Below, in pieces: positions 17,642-28,442 of a stretch of 64,000 nucleotides of DNA; within the stretch, counting starts at the first letter, position 1; every line of letters starts with the position of its first letter. The stretch covers positions 372,001-436,000 of the forward strand of contig JAUSNX010000004.1 of the NCBI GenBank assembly GCA_030656015.1. Reading direction: 5' to 3'. The position numbers and the translations under genes are program-made. The DNA is from Methanobacteriaceae archaeon (lineage in GTDB: Archaea; Methanobacteriota; Methanobacteria; Methanobacteriales; Methanobacteriaceae). A model generated the notes under the pieces. The model was not told the origin of the DNA. It searched no databases and saw nothing but the letters and a program-made list of their open reading frames with translations.

Positions 17642-18649
17642 ATGATTAATGTAAAACGGGGCCACGTCCTTCAAGAAATTAACGAACTTCTAGCCAACAA
17701 TGGATTTGAAACTTCCCATATCTATGAGCGAAGTTGCTTTGACATGGTTGCTCGAAGAAAGTTATTGCTATTACTATTAAAAGTTTTAGTTAATATAGAT
17801 GGGATAAATGGCGTCCAGGCCCAAGAAATAAGAAAGATATCACACAGTTTTATGGCCTCCCCCTTGATTGTAGGCCTTAAATCAAAAAGTGAACACTTGG
17901 AAGAAGATGTGGTATATGAAAGGCATGGCATACCAGTTATTGGTCTGGAAACCCTTAAAAACATGATTATTGAAGGAGAATATCCTGAAATTCTGGCAGA
18001 TCGTGGTGGATATTATGTCCAGATAAATGGAGAAGTTTTAAAGGAAGTTCGTGAAGATTATAATCTTTCTCTAAAAGATTTAGCTGATTTGGCCCATGTA
18101 TCAAGAGAAACCATTTATAAATACGAACATGGAATTGTAAGGGCCTGTCCTGAAACCGCCATGATGCTGGAAGACATTTTAAATCTTAAAATCACCCTTT
18201 CTATTGATTTATTCAAGGTCCCTGATTCATTAAAAGAATTAAATATTGGCAAATCAAATGAATCTCCATTAAATGATAATAAAATTAATATGAATGAATT
18301 TCAACCTCAAAAACTAGTTGAATTGGGTTTTGGTATTATTCCCACTCAGAAAACTCCTTTTGATGCTTTGGCCAAACTGGAAAACAATAACCAGATTTCA
18401 AAAAATGTTGAAACACCACTCATAACCAATTTAGAAAAAAATCGAAAACAAAGAACGCTAAAAAAGATGGCCATAACTTTAAAAGATCTTTCACTTATTA
18501 CTGGATCCAGTTCTGTTTTCATATTGGATAATGAGAAAATTAAGGAATCCTTGGATGGGATACCCGTGGTCCACGGCTGGGAAATGGGAGAAATAGAAAC
18601 CCCCGCCGAATTTTTAAAGATGATTAAAGAAAGAAAAGAATGTAATTAA
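17642..18649 (+). CDS. Putative HTH-type (XRE-like) transcriptional regulator
   Basis: This 335-aa archaeal regulator family is known from uncharacterised HTH proteins such as M. thermautotrophicus MTH967. The N-terminal ~110 residues form an alpha/beta domain resembling an endonuclease-like fold (CFDMVARRKLLLLLLKVLVN). An XRE helix-turn-helix follows at about residues 120-175 (YNLSLKDLADLAHVSRETIY, KYEHGIVRA). The last ~80 residues (LVELGFGIIPTQKTPFDALA and on) form a second conserved domain. The start is the ATG giving MINVKRGHVL; a frame extending upstream would overlap tiaS and lacks the family N-terminus. The regulated genes are unknown. Confidence 0.85.
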   Translation: MINVKRGHVLQEINELLANNGFETSHIYERSCFDMVARRKLLLLLLKVLVNIDGINGVQAQEIRKISHSFMASPLIVGLKSKSEHLEEDVVYERHGIPVIGLETLKNMIIEGEYPEILADRGGYYVQINGEVLKEVREDYNLSLKDLADLAHVSRETIYKYEHGIVRACPETAMMLEDILNLKITLSIDLFKVPDSLKELNIGKSNESPLNDNKINMNEFQPQKLVELGFGIIPTQKTPFDALAKLENNNQISKNVETPLITNLEKNRKQRTLKKMAITLKDLSLITGSSSVFILDNEKIKESLDGIPVVHGWEMGEIETPAEFLKMIKERKECN

Positions 18650-18789
18650 GATCCGAATTTATTAAATTTAATTTTATAATTTTCTTTATTAAATAAATAA
18701 ATTATTAATTTTTATTTAAACATTATTAGACTAATTTTAATCTATTTTAGATGATATCCACTAATAACAGTTTAAATCGTATTTAAATA

Positions 18790-19308
18790 TTAGATAAATT
18801 CATCAAATTCAGGAGCGAGCTTAACCATTCCTTGAATATTATCTAAATATCCTGGAACAAGTTCATAGACCATGAAAGCCTCATCAGGGACTGGAAATGG
18901 TGCGTCTAAACCTTTTTCTCGAGCAGGAGAAAACCCAAATCGTGGATAATACTCCGGATGACCAACAACCACGATTGCTTTATATCCTAATGATTTACAA
19001 TTTTTAATTCCTTCCTTAATTAAACCAGAACCGATTCCTTGTCGCTGAAAATTCGGCTTAACTGCAAGAGGTGCTAGGGAAAGAGCAACAAAATCACCCT
19101 TTGGGGACTCTATAGTTAATTTGGTGAATAATATATGTCCCAAAACTTCCCCATCTTTCTCAGCCACTATAGAAAGCCCATTTACATAGCTTTCAGAATT
19201 TCTGAGCATGTCAACCAGGCGAGCCTCATTATCTTCAGGAAATGCGAGTTGGTTAGTTTCAAAAATTGCGTCATGATCATTATCTTTTTCTGGACGATAT
19301 TTTATCAT
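18790..19308 (-). CDS. GNAT family N-acetyltransferase
   Basis: This 172-aa acetyl-CoA-dependent N-acetyltransferase has the motif A region clearly visible: LAPLAVKPNFQRQGIGSGLI (Q/R-x-x-G-x-G/A pyrophosphate-binding loop), followed by YKAIVVVGHPEYYPRFGFSP, a signature of the YhbS-like subgroup. The substrate is unknown. It stands alone, convergent with the HTH regulator, and has its own short upstream region. Confidence 0.88.
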   Translation of the reverse strand: MIKYRPEKDNDHDAIFETNQLAFPEDNEARLVDMLRNSESYVNGLSIVAEKDGEVLGHILFTKLTIESPKGDFVALSLAPLAVKPNFQRQGIGSGLIKEGIKNCKSLGYKAIVVVGHPEYYPRFGFSPAREKGLDAPFPVPDEAFMVYELVPGYLDNIQGMVKLAPEFDEFI

Positions 19309-19380
19309 TTATAGCCCCCTTAAAATTGAATATATATTCTAATAGTTTCTTTATTATAAATTTAACGTTTATTATCCAGA

Positions 19381-20130
19381 TTATTTGTTAAAAAGCAAAT
19401 TAAATGTTTCTTCAGCTTCTTTTTCTGATGCGACACCCATTGTAACCATATCCACATATTCCAGAGTTTTAAGGAAATCAATAGCCTCTTCAGGATTTAA
19501 AATTCCAACTGCTAGGATTTTATTGGCTATGATTACTTTATTCAGTTTTTTAAGTAATTTTGCTAGTTCGGCCCGTTCTTCATGCATGAAAACCGGATAA
19601 TCCATCATATAGCCCAATTTGTTAACTGGAATCATGTAAATGTCAAATAAATCCTTAATATCCGAATCAATTAGTTTAGGTGTGGTTTCCTTAGGTAAAG
19701 CTGTTATAATGCCCGATATTACATTTTCATCATTTATTTTATTCAATGATTCTTCAATAAAATCAATATCGGATTTATCAGTTACCCATTCATCTAAAAG
19801 CATTATACTAACTTCCAGACTTGATAAAAGTTGAATATCTTCTTCTAAATTATCTTTTCTAACTGTGCCCCATATATCAAATTTTATTCCTTCATCTTGG
19901 GCCAATTTCAAAGCCCGGATTACCGGTTCTTCTGGAATTAGCTGAATGGCCTGAACACCCATTTCATGAGATTTTTTCATGATTTTTAGAATGTTCTCAG
20001 AACTATTATGAAAATCCAGTTGATATAAACGGGCTCTGTGGCCAAAATAAGGCATTCCAATGAAAGGAGCAGTCCCCAGAGAAGTTTGAGGTATTTTTTT
20101 GTCTTTTATTTTAATATAATCGTTGAACAT
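19381..20130 (-). CDS. Conserved TIM-barrel-like protein of unknown function
   Basis: I do not recognise a named family. The 249-aa protein starts with KIPQTSLGTAPFIGMPYFGHRARLY, reminiscent of the opening of aldo/keto reductases (IPxLGLGT), and continues with a regular beta/alpha alternation (GVQAIQLIPE, FDIWGTVR, VSIMLLDEWV, KVIIANKILAVGILNP, VDMVTMGVAS). The catalytic Asp-Tyr-Lys-His set of true aldo/keto reductases is not evident. No signal peptide or membrane segment is present. It follows ybjQ on the same strand after 138 bp and is probably a cytoplasmic TIM-barrel enzyme. Confidence 0.6.
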   Translation of the reverse strand: MFNDYIKIKDKKIPQTSLGTAPFIGMPYFGHRARLYQLDFHNSSENILKIMKKSHEMGVQAIQLIPEEPVIRALKLAQDEGIKFDIWGTVRKDNLEEDIQLLSSLEVSIMLLDEWVTDKSDIDFIEESLNKINDENVISGIITALPKETTPKLIDSDIKDLFDIYMIPVNKLGYMMDYPVFMHEERAELAKLLKKLNKVIIANKILAVGILNPEEAIDFLKTLEYVDMVTMGVASEKEAEETFNLLFNK

Positions 20131-20184
20131 GATTTTACCATTAGAATTGTTAATAAAAGATACTTTTAAAATAGATTAATAATT

Positions 20185-20212
20185 AGATTATTTAAGATAG
20201 ATTATTTAAGAT
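20185..20212. repeat. Tandem duplication of a 14-bp unit
   Basis: AGATTATTTAAGAT occurs twice, head to tail, with no spacer, ~55-80 bp upstream of the minus-strand gene starting at 20130. It may be a slippage product or a duplicated regulator site. Confidence 0.5.
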
Positions 20213-20268
20213 TTATTAAAAATTAAATTAAAATAAGTTTTAATCCTATAATCCCAAAAAGCATTTTT

Positions 20269-20604
20269 TTACTTCTTCTCAGCAATAACTGCCGTGCCAT
20301 AAGCTAAAATTTCCTGCATTACATTGGAAATTTCATCAGAGTCAAAACGAACACTTATTACTGCATTTGCACCTAATTCTTCTGCATGCGCAATCATTCT
20401 ATTTAGGGCCTCATTTCTAGACTCTTCCATCATTTTAACATACTCTTTTATTTCTCCACCAAACATGGACCTGATTCCCGCTCCAACTTGGCCCCCTAAT
20501 CCCCTACTTCTAACAGTAAGACCATATACAAAGCCTTTAGTTTCTGAAATTTCAAATCCCGGCACATGATTAGCACTGGACACAATAAATTCTTCAGTTC
20601 TCAA
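20269..20604 (-). CDS. YbjQ/UPF0145 family protein
   Basis: This 111-aa small beta/alpha protein of the YbjQ (UPF0145, 'heavy-metal-binding') family forms pentamers in known structures and has no proven function. The signatures are GLTVRSRGLGGQVGAGIRSM, ARNEAL-type helix (SRNEALNRMIAHAEELGANA) and VISVRFDSDEI near the C-terminus. Full length. It is monocistronic or leads the gene at 19381. Confidence 0.9.
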   Translation of the reverse strand: MRTEEFIVSSANHVPGFEISETKGFVYGLTVRSRGLGGQVGAGIRSMFGGEIKEYVKMMEESRNEALNRMIAHAEELGANAVISVRFDSDEISNVMQEILAYGTAVIAEKK

Positions 20605-20868
20605 TTTTATTCCTCCCCTAATAATTTTTAAATTGAATTTTGAATTAAAACATTTTATTTTTATAATAACCTTATTTTAATCTTCCTCGGTTATTTTATT
20701 AGTATTTAATTTATATTATATTCTTTAGGACTAGTTTTTATTAAATTTAATTAATAAGACCACATACAAAATCATAGAATTTAATGATAGATCCTACATT
20801 CAGTCACCATATTTAAATGCAGTCTAAATCAAACAAGTTGTAGAGAATAAAATTGTTATGGTGAAATT

Positions 20869-22449
20869 ATGGATAAAATGAAAGTAATCATTGCGGATTC
20901 AATTAATGAAAAAGGAATTTCGGATCTTGAAGAAGTTGCTGAAGTATTAGTTGATACCAGCATTACACCAGAAGAACTGGTTAAAGTTATTAAAGATTTC
21001 AACGCTATTGTAGTAAGAAGTAGAACTAAAATAACCCGTGAGGTAATTGAAAACGCCCCAAATCTCAAGATAATTGCTCGAGCAGGAGTAGGTGTGGACA
21101 ATGTGGATGTAGAAGCCGCTACAGAAAAGGGAATTATGGTAGTAAACGCTCCAGAATCTACATCCATTACGGTAGCCGAGCAGACAATGGGATTAATGCT
21201 TTCCCTGTCTAGAAAGATTTCCATTGCTGATAAGTCTGTTAAAGATGGCAAATGGGAAAAAAGTAGATTCATGGGATTAGAACTCAATAACAAAACCCTG
21301 GGAATTATTGGTATGGGTCGGATTGGATCACAAGTAGTTATACGGTCCAAAGCATTTGGAATGGATGCTATGGTTTACGATCCATATATCAGCGAAGAAG
21401 TGGCCAAAGACTTAGGTGTGGAAGTTGTAGATTTAGAAACTGTATTTAAAGAATCAGATGTTATAACCATTCACGTACCTTTAACCCCTGAAACCAAACA
21501 TATAGTTTCTACCGATGCCTTTGAAATGATGAAAGATAGTGCTTTCATAATTAACTGTGCCCGTGGTGGAATAATTGATGAAGACGCCCTTTATATCGCC
21601 TTAACTGAAAACAAAATTGGTGGTGCAGCTTTAGACGTATTTGAAAAAGAACCGCCAGAAGGAAGCCCACTTTTAGGGCTGGACAATATTGTAGTTACGC
21701 CCCACATTGGAGCTTCAACTGCCGAAGCACAAAGAGACGCTGCTTTAATAGTAGCTAATGAGATTATAGAAGTTTTTAAAGGTGGATCAGCTCGAAATGT
21801 TTTAAATATGCCTGTTCTTGATTCTAAAACTTACACCGGATTAAAACCTTATCTTAACCTGGCTGAAAAACTGGGAAGTTTTGTAGTACAGGCCGCTCCA
21901 GGAAATATACATGAAATGAATGTTACTTACTGCGGCGAACTGGCAGATATGCCTAAAAAGGACATTTTAACCAGAACCATACTTCAGGGAATTTTAAATC
22001 CTATTTTAAATGAACCGGTAAATATGATTAATGCTCCATCCATTGCTAAAAGGAGAGGTCTGGTAATTACTGAAGGTAAAAGATCTGAATCTGAAGGATA
22101 CCGCTGCATTATTGTATTACATGTTAAAACGGATGCAGGTGATTACCTAGTAGAAGGAACCTATGTTGATGAACCTAAAATAATTAAAATCAACAATTAC
22201 TGGGTCGATGTCAAACCAGAAGGAACCATGTTCATTGCCAAGTATCAGGATTTACCTGGAACAATCGGTGCCATTGGAACAAAACTGGGTGAATATGGAA
22301 TAAATATTGCTACCATGCAAGTTGGACGCCAAGAAGTCGGTGGAGAAGCTGTTATGGTGCTTAAAGTGGACCAAACCGTTCCTGAAGATGTAATAAAAGA
22401 AGTTACTAAACTAGAACATGTTGAAGATGCTGTTTCCATGTATCTCTAA
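20869..22449 (+). CDS. serA: D-3-phosphoglycerate dehydrogenase SerA
   Basis: This NAD-dependent enzyme (526 aa) oxidises 3-phosphoglycerate to 3-phosphohydroxypyruvate, the first step of serine synthesis. The sequence has the substrate-binding lobe, the Rossmann signature [13 protein letters not shown] (~residue 143), the RGG motif [11 protein letters not shown] (~225) with the catalytic Arg, and the Glu/His pair with [10 protein letters not shown] (~280). An intervening ASB domain (residues ~315-445) and a C-terminal ACT domain ([20 protein letters not shown]) follow. The ACT domain suggests feedback by serine. The downstream T-rich run (22455-22485) looks like a terminator. Confidence 0.97.
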   Translation: MDKMKVIIADSINEKGISDLEEVAEVLVDTSITPEELVKVIKDFNAIVVRSRTKITREVIENAPNLKIIARAGVGVDNVDVEAATEKGIMVVNAPESTSITVAEQTMGLMLSLSRKISIADKSVKDGKWEKSRFMGLELNNKTLGIIGMGRIGSQVVIRSKAFGMDAMVYDPYISEEVAKDLGVEVVDLETVFKESDVITIHVPLTPETKHIVSTDAFEMMKDSAFIINCARGGIIDEDALYIALTENKIGGAALDVFEKEPPEGSPLLGLDNIVVTPHIGASTAEAQRDAALIVANEIIEVFKGGSARNVLNMPVLDSKTYTGLKPYLNLAEKLGSFVVQAAPGNIHEMNVTYCGELADMPKKDILTRTILQGILNPILNEPVNMINAPSIAKRRGLVITEGKRSESEGYRCIIVLHVKTDAGDYLVEGTYVDEPKIIKINNYWVDVKPEGTMFIAKYQDLPGTIGAIGTKLGEYGINIATMQVGRQEVGGEAVMVLKVDQTVPEDVIKEVTKLEHVEDAVSMYL

Positions 22450-22452
22450 ATA

Positions 22453-22490
22453 TTTTCTATTATATTTTTATTTTTTTATTTAAAAAGAAT
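22453..22490 (+). terminator. T-rich terminator after serA
   Basis: Several oligo-T tracts (TTTTC, ATTTTTATTTTTTTATTT) directly follow the serA stop, typical of archaeal intrinsic termination. Confidence 0.4.
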
Positions 22491-22593
22491 CAAACTCGTA
22501 TTTTATTAAGTATAGCTTAAACTTATTTTTTATTTTCAATATAGTTAATAGTTAAAATAAATATAATTCGATTTTATTATACTATTTTATCAG

Positions 22594-23025
22594 TTAAACC
22601 GTATTAAAATCAGTTCTTTCACCAAATGAATTATAAGAAGCAATATTTTCAACATTATATGGTTCAGCAATTATCATGTGAAAAAGGCCATTTTTTGCAA
22701 AGAAATGGTAATCTGCCTGAGAAGGCTGGTTGCTGTAACCTGGATGGGAATGGACCGAACCAATAGACCCGGACATTGGTGGAAGCATGAATATTTTCAT
22801 TACTGCACCTTCAGAAGATGTTTCACCTGGAAGGAATATTAGGCCATCTATATGGAGAACTGAATCTTTTATTTTACCCTGGAGAAGGGCCACAAACTCA
22901 TTAGGATAAGATTCTTTGGAAATTTCCATAATTTCATCCAGAACTTCAGAATCAATATTCACCGATTCATATTTCTGCTTGTCATTTCCCAGTAAATAAC
23001 TAATAAAATTGTCCAGTCTGCTCAT
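22594..23025 (-). CDS. JAMM/MPN domain metalloprotease (Mov34/PAD-1 family)
   Basis: This 143-aa protein carries the zinc protease signature HSHPGYSNQPSQAD, fitting the H-x-H-x7-S-x2-D rule, plus an upstream Glu in EFVALLQGK that supplies the catalytic acid. Archaeal JAMM proteins (JAMP1-like) cleave small archaeal modifier (SAMP) conjugates or deubiquitinate-like substrates, but no ubiquitin-like partner is visible nearby. Cytoplasmic, no targeting signal. Convergent with serA. Confidence 0.9.
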   Translation of the reverse strand: MSRLDNFISYLLGNDKQKYESVNIDSEVLDEIMEISKESYPNEFVALLQGKIKDSVLHIDGLIFLPGETSSEGAVMKIFMLPPMSGSIGSVHSHPGYSNQPSQADYHFFAKNGLFHMIIAEPYNVENIASYNSFGERTDFNTV

Positions 23026-23157
23026 TTTTTCATCCTTGAATTAAAATAAAAATATTTATAATGATTTAAAATTTGATTAACCGCAAATTATCAGCTATAA
23101 GAGGTATTATTCCATCTCACAATTAATTAAGCACATATTTCTATTTAAAAGGATTGA

Positions 23158-23982
<825 letters not shown>

Positions 23983-24066
23983 AAAACAAACATCCACCAA
24001 TTTAATTAATATCTACCAATAAATTCTCGTAAAATTAACAAAAACGGATTTAAGTCAACCATTTAA

Positions 24067-24831
24067 CTAAGTTCCTACAATAAAATGTTCATTTAAACTT
24101 TTAAGCAGTTTAATAGCAGAATATGCAGCCAGCACGCTGGTTTTAGGATTCACCGCACATCTAATATTTTTAGTTGTGGTTCTAAACTCACCAAAGTCTC
24201 CTTCTACTAAAACCTCATGAACATTGCGATCAACCACAGGATCGGCTATGATTTCCACATCCACATCCATACCGCAAGCAATACTTAATGCAGCCGCGAC
24301 ATTGATATTTACTGGAAATTTTTTAACTGCTTCTGATGCTTTACCTTTGTAAAGAGTTTCTTTTTCAGATATATCAATTCCCAGTGATTTAGGTGGTTTT
24401 CTTGTAGTCAGTGTGGCTTTTCTAATGGTTCCGATTGATGCTGCTTTGATTCCATCTAAACCTACAATGGCACCGGATGGAGCATAAATCTTTACATTAT
24501 TCTCTTTAGCCAGATTTTCAAGATTATCTTTTACATCAGAATCCATCAAGGCCCCAATACTCATTATTATGACGCTTTTACCCTTTTCCAATATTTCAGG
24601 GACGACCTCAGCCACAGCTTTTGGTGCCGCTGCTTCAATAACCAGATCCACATGATCCAGCATATCTTCAATTTTTAAAACAGCCCTTCCGTCCAGTTGA
24701 GAAGCAAGATTTTCAGCCCTTTCCACATCTCGGTCATAAAAATATTTGAGTTCGACACCCAGTTTTCCTTCCAAAGCATAATTAGTAATAATATTAGCTA
24801 TGGCTCCGCATCCTACTATTCCAACAATCAT
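24067..24831 (-). CDS. nadX: L-aspartate dehydrogenase NadX
   Basis: This NAD(P)-dependent enzyme (254 aa) converts aspartate to iminoaspartate for quinolinate and NAD synthesis, replacing NadB in strict anaerobes. The N-terminal Rossmann motif [14 protein letters not shown] (GxGxxA) and the active-site region with [21 protein letters not shown] and [12 protein letters not shown] match the family; the conserved His lies in the latter. Full length. It is upstream of the Thg1 gene on the same strand with 84 bp between. Confidence 0.93.
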   Translation of the reverse strand: MIVGIVGCGAIANIITNYALEGKLGVELKYFYDRDVERAENLASQLDGRAVLKIEDMLDHVDLVIEAAAPKAVAEVVPEILEKGKSVIIMSIGALMDSDVKDNLENLAKENNVKIYAPSGAIVGLDGIKAASIGTIRKATLTTRKPPKSLGIDISEKETLYKGKASEAVKKFPVNINVAAALSIACGMDVDVEIIADPVVDRNVHEVLVEGDFGEFRTTTKNIRCAVNPKTSVLAAYSAIKLLKSLNEHFIVGT

Positions 24832-25084
24832 TGAATAACCTTGTAATTTAATAAAAGAATGATTTTCTTATTAAATAGAATTTAAATCTAATTTATAATA
24901 ATATTTTAAAAGTATAATATTTAAAACTCATCTTAAAAAATTTATGCAGTTACTACCATTTAACTGCTATTAATGCTTAATTAACTGATAAATAATATGT
25001 ACCTAAATGTACTTAAATAAATAAAAAAAAGATTATTAAAACTTCAATTTAAGTTCAAGAGAACTAAAAAAGATTATATGAATA

Positions 25085-25408
25085 TTATGGAGAAATCGGA
25101 GCTTTTTCAGCAGGCAAATCTGGAGTTATAATCAATATATCCCCTACTGCTTGAACCCGATCATAAGCAATGTCCATTACCCCTTCTTCTTTAAGAGGCC
25201 TGATTTCATCAGCTTCTGGAACCATTCTTATGCTGGTTTTTATAACTTCTTTAAGCCCTACATTCTTTTTGTCTGGGCTCATGGCTCTAACTTTAAGATT
25301 GGAAACTCTGCCCTTTTTAATATTGAGAACCACATCTTGAACTCTTCCCACGTACTTTCCCCTAATTGTATATATGTCTAGACCATAAAGATTGGACAAT
25401 TCGACCAT
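25085..25408 (-). CDS. PRC-barrel domain protein
   Basis: This 107-aa protein has a PRC-barrel fold over the first ~85 residues: LSNLYGLDIYTIRGKYVGRV, then DVVLNIKKGRVSNLKVRAMS and a closing DRVQAVGDILII. PRC-barrel proteins mediate protein or RNA contacts, and the archaeal small versions often associate with division or translation proteins. It is longer than the ~80-aa minimal form owing to a 10-residue insertion and a Pro-rich tail. The start has GGTGG 5 bp upstream. It lies divergent from the gene at 25775. Confidence 0.88.
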   Translation of the reverse strand: MVELSNLYGLDIYTIRGKYVGRVQDVVLNIKKGRVSNLKVRAMSPDKKNVGLKEVIKTSIRMVPEADEIRPLKEEGVMDIAYDRVQAVGDILIITPDLPAEKAPISP

Positions 25409-25774
25409 TTTTCCACCGCCAGATTTTTAAATTCACTTCAAGTTTAATAAGAAAGGCTGTTCAATGTTAAATTTCTAATTATAAGATATTTTATCACTTA
25501 ATAACTTAAATACTTTAGTACTGAAAGGATGAAAATGACTATTCGTATAATCAATTCAATAACTATCTATTAATAGTCAAAAAATATATCGAAATAGTAG
25601 TAAAATAAATATTTGAAATTGATTCTTGAGTTTAGTGAATTTTATTTAATAAATTTTAATAAATTCTCTATTTAATAACTTCATTTATGAAATTAAGTAC
25701 AATTAATAAATATTTAGAATTATTTATAGCTGAATTCATGTTATAAATAAATTTGAATTAATTAAAGTGATAAT
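25409..25774. other. Gene-free divergent promoter region
   Basis: This is 366 bp between the divergent PRC-barrel and tRNA-binding-domain genes. It is almost pure A/T with a TATA-like TTATTTATAG near 25718-25727 that could serve the rightward gene. No ORF, RNA or repeat was recognised. Confidence 0.4.
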
Positions 25775-26500
25775 ATGTGGGACACCAGCAAAGATTACCG
25801 ATTATTAGTCGCAGAAAAATCTATTGATCTTTTTGTAAGAACTGTCGACGGCAAAAGTTTTAAAGGACACTGGAAAAAGAGACCGGCCATAGATACGGCA
25901 AAGGAAATAAGTAGAGAACTTCAAGCTGTTGCTTATTCATATATGGAACCAGAAGACCTACTAGAATCTCCACATATAGCAACTATCAAAGAAAAAACTG
26001 CTAAAATTGAGGAATTTTTAGGTGGGGCAGACTGGAATAAAAAGTTTCTAGATATGGCCACCAAAGATGAAAAGGAAAAAACAGAAGAAAGCATAACTAA
26101 GGTCAAGTTTTTCTTGAATACTTTTTTAGGTCTGGAAAAACGGATTTCATTAGGCCCCATAAATGATCCAATTATTGGAATCGATATTGTTGTGGGAGAA
26201 ATAATGAGTGCTGGTAAACATCCTCAGGCAGATAGCTTGATGATTTGTAACGTCAATCTAGGTGATAAGGCCATTACGGTAGTTACCAATGATATGGAAG
26301 TAAAAGAAAACAATCGTGTAGCCATTTCCATGCTTCCACCTAGCACATTCATGGGGATAAGCAGCGAAGGAATGTTTTTAGGTGCGGGTGAAGGTATTTT
26401 AAAAGATGTTGAAGGAGAATTAGGACAAATGCCTCATGGAATACCACTTGAAGCTTTAAATGAAACCCGAAACCTGATAGAATCTTTCCTGAAAAATTAA
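25775..26500 (+). CDS. tRNA-binding (EMAP/MetRS-C-like) domain protein
   Basis: This 241-aa protein has a helical N-terminal half of unknown kind (residues 1-125) and an OB-fold tRNA-binding domain at residues ~130-235. The latter is recognised by [32 protein letters not shown] and [12 protein letters not shown], typical of the MetRS C-terminal / Arc1p / EMAPII domain. It may act as a tRNA chaperone for an aminoacyl-tRNA synthetase. The N-terminal extension distinguishes it from the ~110-aa stand-alone forms. Confidence 0.8.
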   Translation: MWDTSKDYRLLVAEKSIDLFVRTVDGKSFKGHWKKRPAIDTAKEISRELQAVAYSYMEPEDLLESPHIATIKEKTAKIEEFLGGADWNKKFLDMATKDEKEKTEESITKVKFFLNTFLGLEKRISLGPINDPIIGIDIVVGEIMSAGKHPQADSLMICNVNLGDKAITVVTNDMEVKENNRVAISMLPPSTFMGISSEGMFLGAGEGILKDVEGELGQMPHGIPLEALNETRNLIESFLKN

Positions 26501-26710
26501 CAAATAATATTATATTTTTATCCTTATTTATTCTTTTAAATTGATTTCAATAGTTAAATTCTGTTTAATCCATTTTAAATTATATTATACTTATTTTAAA
26601 TAATTTTAATTTATTCATTTCTTAAAATAATTAATTAGTAAAAATGAAAAATGAAAATAAATTAAATAAATATATTTTTAAAAGAGATATGGAGAAAAAA
26701 ACTAAAAATA

Positions 26711-28123
26711 TTATCTCGTATTCAAAACAGCTAGTTTAGTTCTAGTCATATCTTCCACAGCATATTTTACTCCTTCTTTACCCATACCACTCATTTTAAA
26801 GCCACCAAACGGCATATTGTCTGTTCTAAAAGTGGATTGTTTATTAACCATAACCGAACCCGCTTCAATTTCTTGAACCGCTTTCAAAGCATGGTGGATA
26901 TTTTCAGTGAATATACTGGCCTGCAGACCATATCTAGTATCATTGGCCACATTAATGGCATCATCAATACCATTTACACGAATTATAGGTGAAATAGGTC
27001 CAAATGTTTCATCCTGGACCACTTTCATGTTAGAGGTAACTTGATCCAGAACTGTAGGTTCAAAAAAGTTCCCATTCCGAGTTCCACCCATTAAAAGTTC
27101 TGCTCCCTCTTTTAAAGAATTTGAAACAATTCTTTCAACAACTTTTGCTGCATTTTCATTAATTAGTGGCCCTATATCAGTTTTAGTACTTAATGGATCT
27201 CCCATTTTAAGTTTTTTAGTTTCTTTAAGGAGCATCTCCACAAAATCATCAGCAACTGGTTCATCAACTATTAAACGTTTAACAGCAATGCAAACCTGGC
27301 CCGTGTAAAGATATGAACCACGTATTGTAGCTTCTACTGCTTTTCCAATATCAGCATCTTCTAAAACAATTAAAGGGTCATTACCTCCCAGTTCCAGTGT
27401 GATTTTTTTCATTACTGCTCTTTGGGAAATCATTCTTCCAGTTTCTACACTTCCCGTGAATGAAATTTTATCGATTTTTTCGCTTTTAACTAATTCATCC
27501 CCAATTATGCTTCCTCGGCCAGTTACCACATTTAATGCACCATCTGGAAAATGAGAATTTATGATTTCTGCCATTTTCAAAGCAGTCAAAGGTGCTAGTG
27601 CCGATGGCTTTACAACGACTGTATTCTTAGCAGCAAGCGCCGGTGCAATTTTATGAATCGCAAGATTTAACGGATAGTTAAATGGAGTAATGGCTCCTAC
27701 CACACCCAGAGGGATTTTTAAAGTGAATGCCATGAATCCTTTGCCCCCAATACCCGCATCAATAGGCACAGTTTCACCATATATACGTTTAGATTCCTCA
27801 GAAGACAACTTAATTGTATCTATAGATCGCTTAACCTCATCACGAGCAGCATTAATAGGTTTACCAGTTTCCATAGTTATTAATCTTGCAAATTCTTCTA
27901 AATCATCAGATAAATCTGATGCGCAAGCATACAAAGCTTCTGAAATCTTTCTGGCAGAAAAATTTTTTAATTCGTTTTTCATGACATAAGCAGAGTTAAT
28001 AGCTTTTTTAACGTCTTCTGGAGTTCCAGCTGGAACTTGATCAATTAAATCCTGGTTAAAAGGATTTATTACATCAATTTTTTCTTTGGAATCAACAAAA
28101 TTCCCATTAATCAACATTTTCAT
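26711..28123 (-). CDS. cofA: NAD(P)-dependent aldehyde dehydrogenase, CofA-like lactaldehyde dehydrogenase
   Basis: This 470-aa aldehyde dehydrogenase superfamily member has the catalytic Cys in [12 protein letters not shown] (~residue 275) and the general-base Glu in [16 protein letters not shown] (~residue 241). The family in Methanobacteriales (M. thermautotrophicus MTH978, related to M. jannaschii MJ1411) is annotated as lactaldehyde dehydrogenase, which makes the lactate for the coenzyme F420 side chain. Related archaeal enzymes are non-phosphorylating GAPDH, which remains an alternative. It is monocistronic, with a good upstream gap. Confidence 0.8.
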   Translation of the reverse strand: MKMLINGNFVDSKEKIDVINPFNQDLIDQVPAGTPEDVKKAINSAYVMKNELKNFSARKISEALYACASDLSDDLEEFARLITMETGKPINAARDEVKRSIDTIKLSSEESKRIYGETVPIDAGIGGKGFMAFTLKIPLGVVGAITPFNYPLNLAIHKIAPALAAKNTVVVKPSALAPLTALKMAEIINSHFPDGALNVVTGRGSIIGDELVKSEKIDKISFTGSVETGRMISQRAVMKKITLELGGNDPLIVLEDADIGKAVEATIRGSYLYTGQVCIAVKRLIVDEPVADDFVEMLLKETKKLKMGDPLSTKTDIGPLINENAAKVVERIVSNSLKEGAELLMGGTRNGNFFEPTVLDQVTSNMKVVQDETFGPISPIIRVNGIDDAINVANDTRYGLQASIFTENIHHALKAVQEIEAGSVMVNKQSTFRTDNMPFGGFKMSGMGKEGVKYAVEDMTRTKLAVLNTR

Positions 28124-28241
28124 GGAATTTCCTCAAATAAATGTTTTAAACCATATTTAAATACTAAAAAATAAAAAAGCGTTTTTGTAATAATTAAACT
28201 AAGATTATTACTCTTAATTTAAAAAAATAAAAATATTTTAT

Positions 28242-28433
28242 CTAAAATTTATTATTAAGGCCATTAATAGCGTTAGTAAGATTATTAAGGTCGTTATTGG
28301 CTATTTCATTACCTAATCCGCTCAAATAAGTTTTGTAGTAAAGAGCCGCTACAATAGCTATTACAATTATTCCACCGAAGAGTAAAATCAACTCTGCAGA
28401 TCCCTGTGCCTTCTCATCAATAACAATTTTCAT
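28242..28433 (-). CDS. Class III signal peptide (type IV pilin-like) protein
   Basis: This 63-aa protein has a basic start, then the Q-G-S-A-E-L class III cleavage motif (EKAQGSAELILLFGGIIVIA), a ~20-residue hydrophobic helix and a short Asn-rich tail. In methanogens such pilins are cut before Q by the EppA peptidase and assembled into pili. GGTGA lies 5 bp before the ATG. It is 9 bp downstream of the TadC-like membrane protein gene on the same strand, so the two form a mini pilus operon. Confidence 0.9.
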   Translation of the reverse strand: MKIVIDEKAQGSAELILLFGGIIVIAIVAALYYKTYLSGLGNEIANNDLNNLTNAINGLNNKF

Positions 28434-28442
28434 GTTTTCACC

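Noticed and set aside
20856-21350. 164-codon minus-strand frame over the start of serA
   Set aside because: Ser/Thr/Ile/Pro-rich antisense of a well-supported enzyme; no ribosome site.
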